Shown: piece by piece, positions 60,578-64,000 of the stretch | Position numbering within the stretch: the first letter of the stretch is position 1 | How the letters are laid out: each line of letters starts with the position of its first letter | Assembly (NCBI GenBank): GCA_017475185.1 | Contig: JAFVGB010000002.1 | Location: 62,001-126,000, forward strand | Direction: 5' to 3' | Source: Clostridia bacterium | Lineage (GTDB): Bacteria > Bacillota_A > Clostridia > TANB77 > CAG-508 | Length of the DNA: 64,000 nt | Position numbers and translations under genes: made by a program | The notes under the pieces: model-generated | Seen by the model: the letters and a program-made list of their open reading frames with translations, nothing else | Database searches by the model: none | Told to the model about the DNA's origin: nothing

Positions 60578-60946
60578 TTATATATTATAATATGCTTTAT
60601 ATAATTCATCTTCATTAGTAGCATCTTCTAAATTATCTTGATAAGCTTGAGCCATTTCTGCCGTAAAATATTTAGCGAATTCTTTTATGAATGGTTGATC
60701 TTTTTCTTTTATTATTTTAACTTTACTATCATTAAAATTTATTATTAATTTATTTTCAGAATAAAGAGCTTCGAGAATTTTTAAAATTTGATCATGCATA
60801 AATCTTTGGCTAAGCATTAATTCAAAATCTTTTAAATTAAAGGCTTCTTCTGTATTTTTTTCAGTATCCTTTAACCAAAACAATTCATATTTAATTTGAG
60901 CTAAATAAATACCACTTATTTTATTCTTTAATTTCTGTTCTTCCAC
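60578..60946 (-). CDS. Hypothetical protein with GTG start, 122 aa
   Basis: The only early start is GTG at 60946, with AAAGGAAAA upstream, inside the last 26 bases of the portal gene. The product is acidic and helical, with no recognised family. Overlap with the portal indicates coupling and hints at an assembly factor for the head vertex. Confidence 0.62.
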   Translation of the reverse strand: MEEQKLKNKISGIYLAQIKYELFWLKDTEKNTEEAFNLKDFELMLSQRFMHDQILKILEALYSENKLIINFNDSKVKIIKEKDQPFIKEFAKYFTAEMAQAYQDNLEDATNEDELYKAYYNI

Positions 60947-62723
60947 TACTTTTTCCTTTCAAAATAGTTTCTTTCAAATCTCTATCAACGCCTTTAATTG
61001 TTTTATAAACTTCATTTAATTGTTTCTTAAGTGTATAATTTGCTTTTAAGAAAGTTTTAGAATTTACAGAATATTTTACTGACTCACCAAAATTGGTATC
61101 TTCTTCTGGAGCAGGTAAGGCAGCTTGACCAGTTTTTAATTTTTTATTAATTAAAAATTTACCCAAATCTTCACTAGTTGACATTGCATTAATACTTTCA
61201 CCAGACATTACTAAACTAGCTATATCATACGGAATACCCATTTTAAGTAAAAACTGATATTGATTTATTGTTGTCATTCCAGGATTTAATTCTTTAAAGC
61301 CACCTAATAATTCTAAAATACTCCCATACTTTTCTAAAGTTTCTGCTGCAATTTGAATAGGTTCATTCAAGGCTACTTCAACTTCAAGTTTACTTACATC
61401 ATATCCACAATGAGTTAAAATGTTTTCAACTAAATTCATCATACCATTTAAAAATGCTTTTTTCAATGGTATCAAAGCTCTTCTTAATTTAAGATCTTGT
61501 GCTTCTAATGCCTGAGCAGTTGTAATAACATCTTCACCAACTAAATATCCTTTTGGTAAATTTGAATTACGTAAGATTTTATCTAAGAAATACTGAACAT
61601 CATCATTTTCACTTAAATTAATTTGTGCTTCTATTTTATCAACTGAAACTTTTTTACCATCATAAGATTCAGGTAAAGTTAAAATAGACATTGCACCTGG
61701 TAATTTACGTCCTGCTTTTGGAGCATTATTATCTGTAAAGATTGAATTTAAATAATTAGATCTAAACTCATTTAAAAATCCACCAGCATCTACCATATTG
61801 ATTCCATTTGGAAGTGGTACAGTAAATACTAATCTTTGAAGTTTACTTGCACGAGAAATACCAAGCAAAGCTTCTAAAGTAGTCAACTGGTCAAAAGCAG
61901 ATCTCATTGACCATAACATTGATTTTCCATATGGTTCAGTAACTTCATCATAGATTTTAAAATGTGTGAATTGCCAAGGTTGCCAAATTTTTGTACAATT
62001 ATTATGAGTTTGTGATGTGATATTTACATAACGTTTTTCAATTTCTGTTTCATAATTAATCACATTATAATATTCATCTGTATGTACACTAAAATATTTT
62101 GGATTAACAAATGTTAAAATCAAATCTTCCAAAACATCAATACGTTTAAATTCATTTTCGTCGAGATTTTCTAACCATTGCTCTAAATATGGATATGATA
62201 AAATTACACCATAATTACCATATTTAGCAATAGCTTTAACTATACCTGGTAATTTATCATAAATTTTATTTTTATACAAAATTTTTTGTACTAATTCTTG
62301 GGCATTTTCATTTGAAATAGTAATTTTTAAAGGATTATCAACAAAACCCAAACCTAAAACTTCGGCTACATATGTATCCAAAATTAATGCAATCTCACCA
62401 AAGTTTTCTTCCATTGCATCAAATGTTTTATAAGCTGACAACAATGTACTTCTATTCGTATCATAAAATGTATAAGTATTTGTAAAATCATCATATAAGC
62501 TAAATAAATCACTATCATCTTTTAAATACTTATAACTAGTTGGAATGGATACATATTCGCCAGTTTGTGTTTGACCAATAGTAAAATTATGACGTTTCGC
62601 AAGTCCTTTTAAAGCTTCGAAACTTATACCAGGATTAGTAACAAATAAAATACCATTTTCTGGATCTACTAAGCTATTTTCTGTAATTCTTTTTGCTAAA
62701 TTTTTAGTATAACTATTGGCCAT
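60921..62723 (-). CDS. Portal protein (gp20-like)
   Basis: The dodecameric portal forms the DNA channel at the head vertex. The 600-residue protein has typical portal features: an N-terminal helical part, the region PWQFTHFKIYDEVTEPYGKSMLW followed by helix SMRSAFDQLTTLEALLGISRASKLQRLVF, a KLPGAM and DDVQYFLDKILRNSNLPKGYL segment, and a helical crown end with LRRALIPLKKAFLNGMM. T4 gp20 is 524 residues. It is separated from the preceding gene by 6 nt. Confidence 0.9.
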   Translation of the reverse strand: MANSYTKNLAKRITENSLVDPENGILFVTNPGISFEALKGLAKRHNFTIGQTQTGEYVSIPTSYKYLKDDSDLFSLYDDFTNTYTFYDTNRSTLLSAYKTFDAMEENFGEIALILDTYVAEVLGLGFVDNPLKITISNENAQELVQKILYKNKIYDKLPGIVKAIAKYGNYGVILSYPYLEQWLENLDENEFKRIDVLEDLILTFVNPKYFSVHTDEYYNVINYETEIEKRYVNITSQTHNNCTKIWQPWQFTHFKIYDEVTEPYGKSMLWSMRSAFDQLTTLEALLGISRASKLQRLVFTVPLPNGINMVDAGGFLNEFRSNYLNSIFTDNNAPKAGRKLPGAMSILTLPESYDGKKVSVDKIEAQINLSENDDVQYFLDKILRNSNLPKGYLVGEDVITTAQALEAQDLKLRRALIPLKKAFLNGMMNLVENILTHCGYDVSKLEVEVALNEPIQIAAETLEKYGSILELLGGFKELNPGMTTINQYQFLLKMGIPYDIASLVMSGESINAMSTSEDLGKFLINKKLKTGQAALPAPEEDTNFGESVKYSVNSKTFLKANYTLKKQLNEVYKTIKGVDRDLKETILKGKSSGRTEIKE

Positions 62724-62729
62724 TTTATA

Positions 62730-63197
62730 TTATTCCCATTTTAAATTAATATGTATATCAAATCTATTTTGTGTTAACGTATCCACACAAGTTATTTTAC
62801 CTGATTGATATACAAGTAAAATAAAACCTAAACTATAATTATCTGAAAGAACTTGTTCAATTGGTTTTAAAATTTGAATTCCTTCTGAAGGTGTACATGT
62901 AAAATCAACCCATTTATTATAAATAAGTCTACCACTTACAAAACATAATACTGGGTATTCTTCTTGCCATTCTTCAATTAATGTAGTATTTATTACAATA
63001 CCAGATGAAGTATCATTAATAGAATCTATTTGTAAAACATCACCTCTACTAAAAGGCTTATCACAAATAATTCTTGTTAATTTACTTCTTAACCAAAATT
63101 CATAACTATTTTTATTATCTAATGAAGATTTATCACTTGCATAATATGAAATACATCTTATAGGTAATGTAATTTGTTGATCAAGATTAGTTTTCAT
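62730..63197 (-). CDS. Hypothetical virion-linked protein, 155 aa
   Basis: It is beta-rich and not recognised. It resembles head-tail joining or decoration proteins in size and in strand-rich composition, and it lies directly upstream of the portal gene. No motif gives a function. Confidence 0.6.
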   Translation of the reverse strand: MKTNLDQQITLPIRCISYYASDKSSLDNKNSYEFWLRSKLTRIICDKPFSRGDVLQIDSINDTSSGIVINTTLIEEWQEEYPVLCFVSGRLIYNKWVDFTCTPSEGIQILKPIEQVLSDNYSLGFILLVYQSGKITCVDTLTQNRFDIHINLKWE

Positions 63198-63203
63198 TTA
63201 TTT

Positions 63204-63398
63204 TTATCCATTTAATACTTGTCTTACTTGAATTTGTCCTTCAGCATCTTGTGTAGCTGCTACTGTTTTAGATTCTTGAACTATTTTTAATAATTCTTCA
63301 TCAGACAATGCTTCAATTTCATCATCTAATTCATCTTCAAGAACCTTTTTAGTAGATTCTGTCATCAAAATTTTACTATTACTATTAGTATCTGTCAT
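63204..63398 (-). CDS. Small acidic protein, 64 aa
   Basis: AAAGGAGATCTGAT gives a strong start. Residues 18-44 are rich in Glu and Asp (EDELDDEIEALSDEELL), suggesting disorder or a protein-binding helix. It could be a small scaffold or decoration factor; unknown. Confidence 0.6.
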   Translation of the reverse strand: MTDTNSNSKILMTESTKKVLEDELDDEIEALSDEELLKIVQESKTVAATQDAEGQIQVRQVLNG

Positions 63399-63410
63399 AT
63401 CAGATCTCCT

Positions 63411-63872
63411 TTATCTATTACTTAACTTTAATTGAATTGAATTTGGATTTAATACCATTTTTTCACCAACTAATACTGTTTCTGCTGGTACTAATGGTAA
63501 TACAGCAATTAATTCATAATCATAAGTTGGTGTATTTACTAAATTATTAGTTTCTTTTCTATAATATAAACCTATATAATTTATTTTATCTGAACCTGTT
63601 GTCCAATTAACTTTTGCTTTTTCCCATTCAATAGCTGATGCATTACGAATAATACCATTTACTGGTTCATTAAAAATACAAGGCTTCGAATTAATAGTAT
63701 ACCATTTTGATACAGGCTCTTTTGTAAATGTAAATGTATCTTCATCAAAATCTATACCTAATCCAACATATATAGTTGTATTTGTATAGTTAGTATTAGG
63801 AATACCGAAATTATTAGCTAATACAGTTTCTATAAACTTTGGAGATAATTTAAATGTATGTATATCTGACAT
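63411..63872 (-). CDS. Gp80-like virion protein, 153 aa
   Basis: The pattern TTIYVGLGIDFDED, then WEKAKVNWTTGSDKINYIGLYYRK, and the end LPLVPAETVLVGEKMVLNPNSIQLKL match a widespread phage structural family (sometimes named Gp80-like or tail fibre related) made of small beta domains. From memory this is a modest match. The next gene to the right ends with a similar stretch, so the two are probably tandem paralogues. Confidence 0.65.
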   Translation of the reverse strand: MSDIHTFKLSPKFIETVLANNFGIPNTNYTNTTIYVGLGIDFDEDTFTFTKEPVSKWYTINSKPCIFNEPVNGIIRNASAIEWEKAKVNWTTGSDKINYIGLYYRKETNNLVNTPTYDYELIAVLPLVPAETVLVGEKMVLNPNSIQLKLSNR

Positions 63873-63882
63873 ATTTCTATTC

Positions 63883-64000
63883 CTAAATATCTGTTAAACT
63901 TAATTGAATAGCACCAGGCTCTAAAATAATGGTTTCACCTTTAAGTACTGTTAAATTTTCTGGTAAGCGTAATACAACTAATGGTTTTATTACTTGAGAC
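63883..64000 (-). CDS. C-terminal end of a Gp80-like paralogue (cut by window edge)
   Basis: The last 38 codons of a gene continue beyond the window. The end LPENLTVLKGETIILEPGAI then QLSLTDI lines up with the end of the protein at 63411-63872 (VPAETVLVGEKMVLNPNSIQ). It is a partial gene, ending in TAG. Confidence 0.6.
   Translation of the reverse strand, partial: SQVIKPLVVLRLPENLTVLKGETIILEPGAIQLSLTDI

Noticed and set aside
1..64000. Stop-codon reassignment as in some gut megaphages
   Set aside because: Convincing genes end in TAA, TAG and TGA (for example TAG at 16598 and TGA at 8003), and no gene needs an internal stop read as sense.
1..64000. CRISPR array, insertion sequence or integrase
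   Set aside because: No spaced direct repeats, transposase or recombinase motifs were found.

Overview
This window is part of the genome of a large tailed phage with a contractile, T4-like tail (myovirus morphology). The evidence is a portal protein, a gp21-type prohead protease with an adjacent scaffold-like gene, three tail-tube-fold proteins, a tape-measure-like protein, and baseplate proteins resembling gp26, gp27, gp5, gp25, gp53 and gp6. The sequence is AT-rich and read with the standard code (TAA, TAG and TGA all end convincing genes). Genes are tightly packed, with ATGA and TAATG overlaps and purine-rich Shine-Dalgarno sites. The host is not identifiable. Regular Shine-Dalgarno use argues mildly against Bacteroidota. 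No terminase, major capsid, sheath or replication genes were recognised, so the window is a fragment of a larger genome.

Layout. 1-5200 is an RNA region read leftward: fourteen convincing tRNAs (Tyr, Pro, Ile-TAT, Glu, Asp, Leu, Asn, Thr, Arg, Ser-TGA, Ile-GAT, Val, initiator-like Met, Ser-GCT), at least four tRNA-like RNAs that are too long or degenerate, and several 77-125 nt stretches closed by perfect stems. It is interrupted by an HNH homing endonuclease, an acyl carrier protein and two unknown genes. 5256-11751 is a leftward accessory and metabolic block: RNase HI, MazG-like pyrophosphohydrolase, an Fe-S/FAD oxidoreductase, GMP reductase, a CofE-like (F420 gamma-glutamyl ligase) protein and many small genes. 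11863-19669 runs rightward: virion genes (tail-tube-like protein, prohead protease, scaffold-like protein) and a GH19 endolysin. 19615-25647 is a leftward cassette of two paralogous proteins ending in Ser/Cys tracts plus the same terminal YFIGYMKL motif, followed without gaps by three radical SAM paralogues. 25797-28307 is a rightward double AAA+ ATPase. 28332-64000 is a long leftward late block: fibres, baseplate, tape measure, tube, a PLP-fold protein with thymidine kinase, a secreted lysozyme-like protein, a 2033-residue protein with a nucleotidyltransferase motif, and the portal.

How the parts may work together. The sequence GTTCTA (extended AAGTTCTATAA-like) precedes structural genes on both strands by roughly 30-80 nt and is the best candidate for a late promoter. 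Two near-duplicate upstream regions (3175-3270 and 5133-5222) precede the two RNA arrays. The most unusual feature is the substrate-plus-enzyme arrangement at 19.6-24.6 kb, which looks like a phage-encoded post-translational modification system acting on its own virion proteins. That function is an inference.
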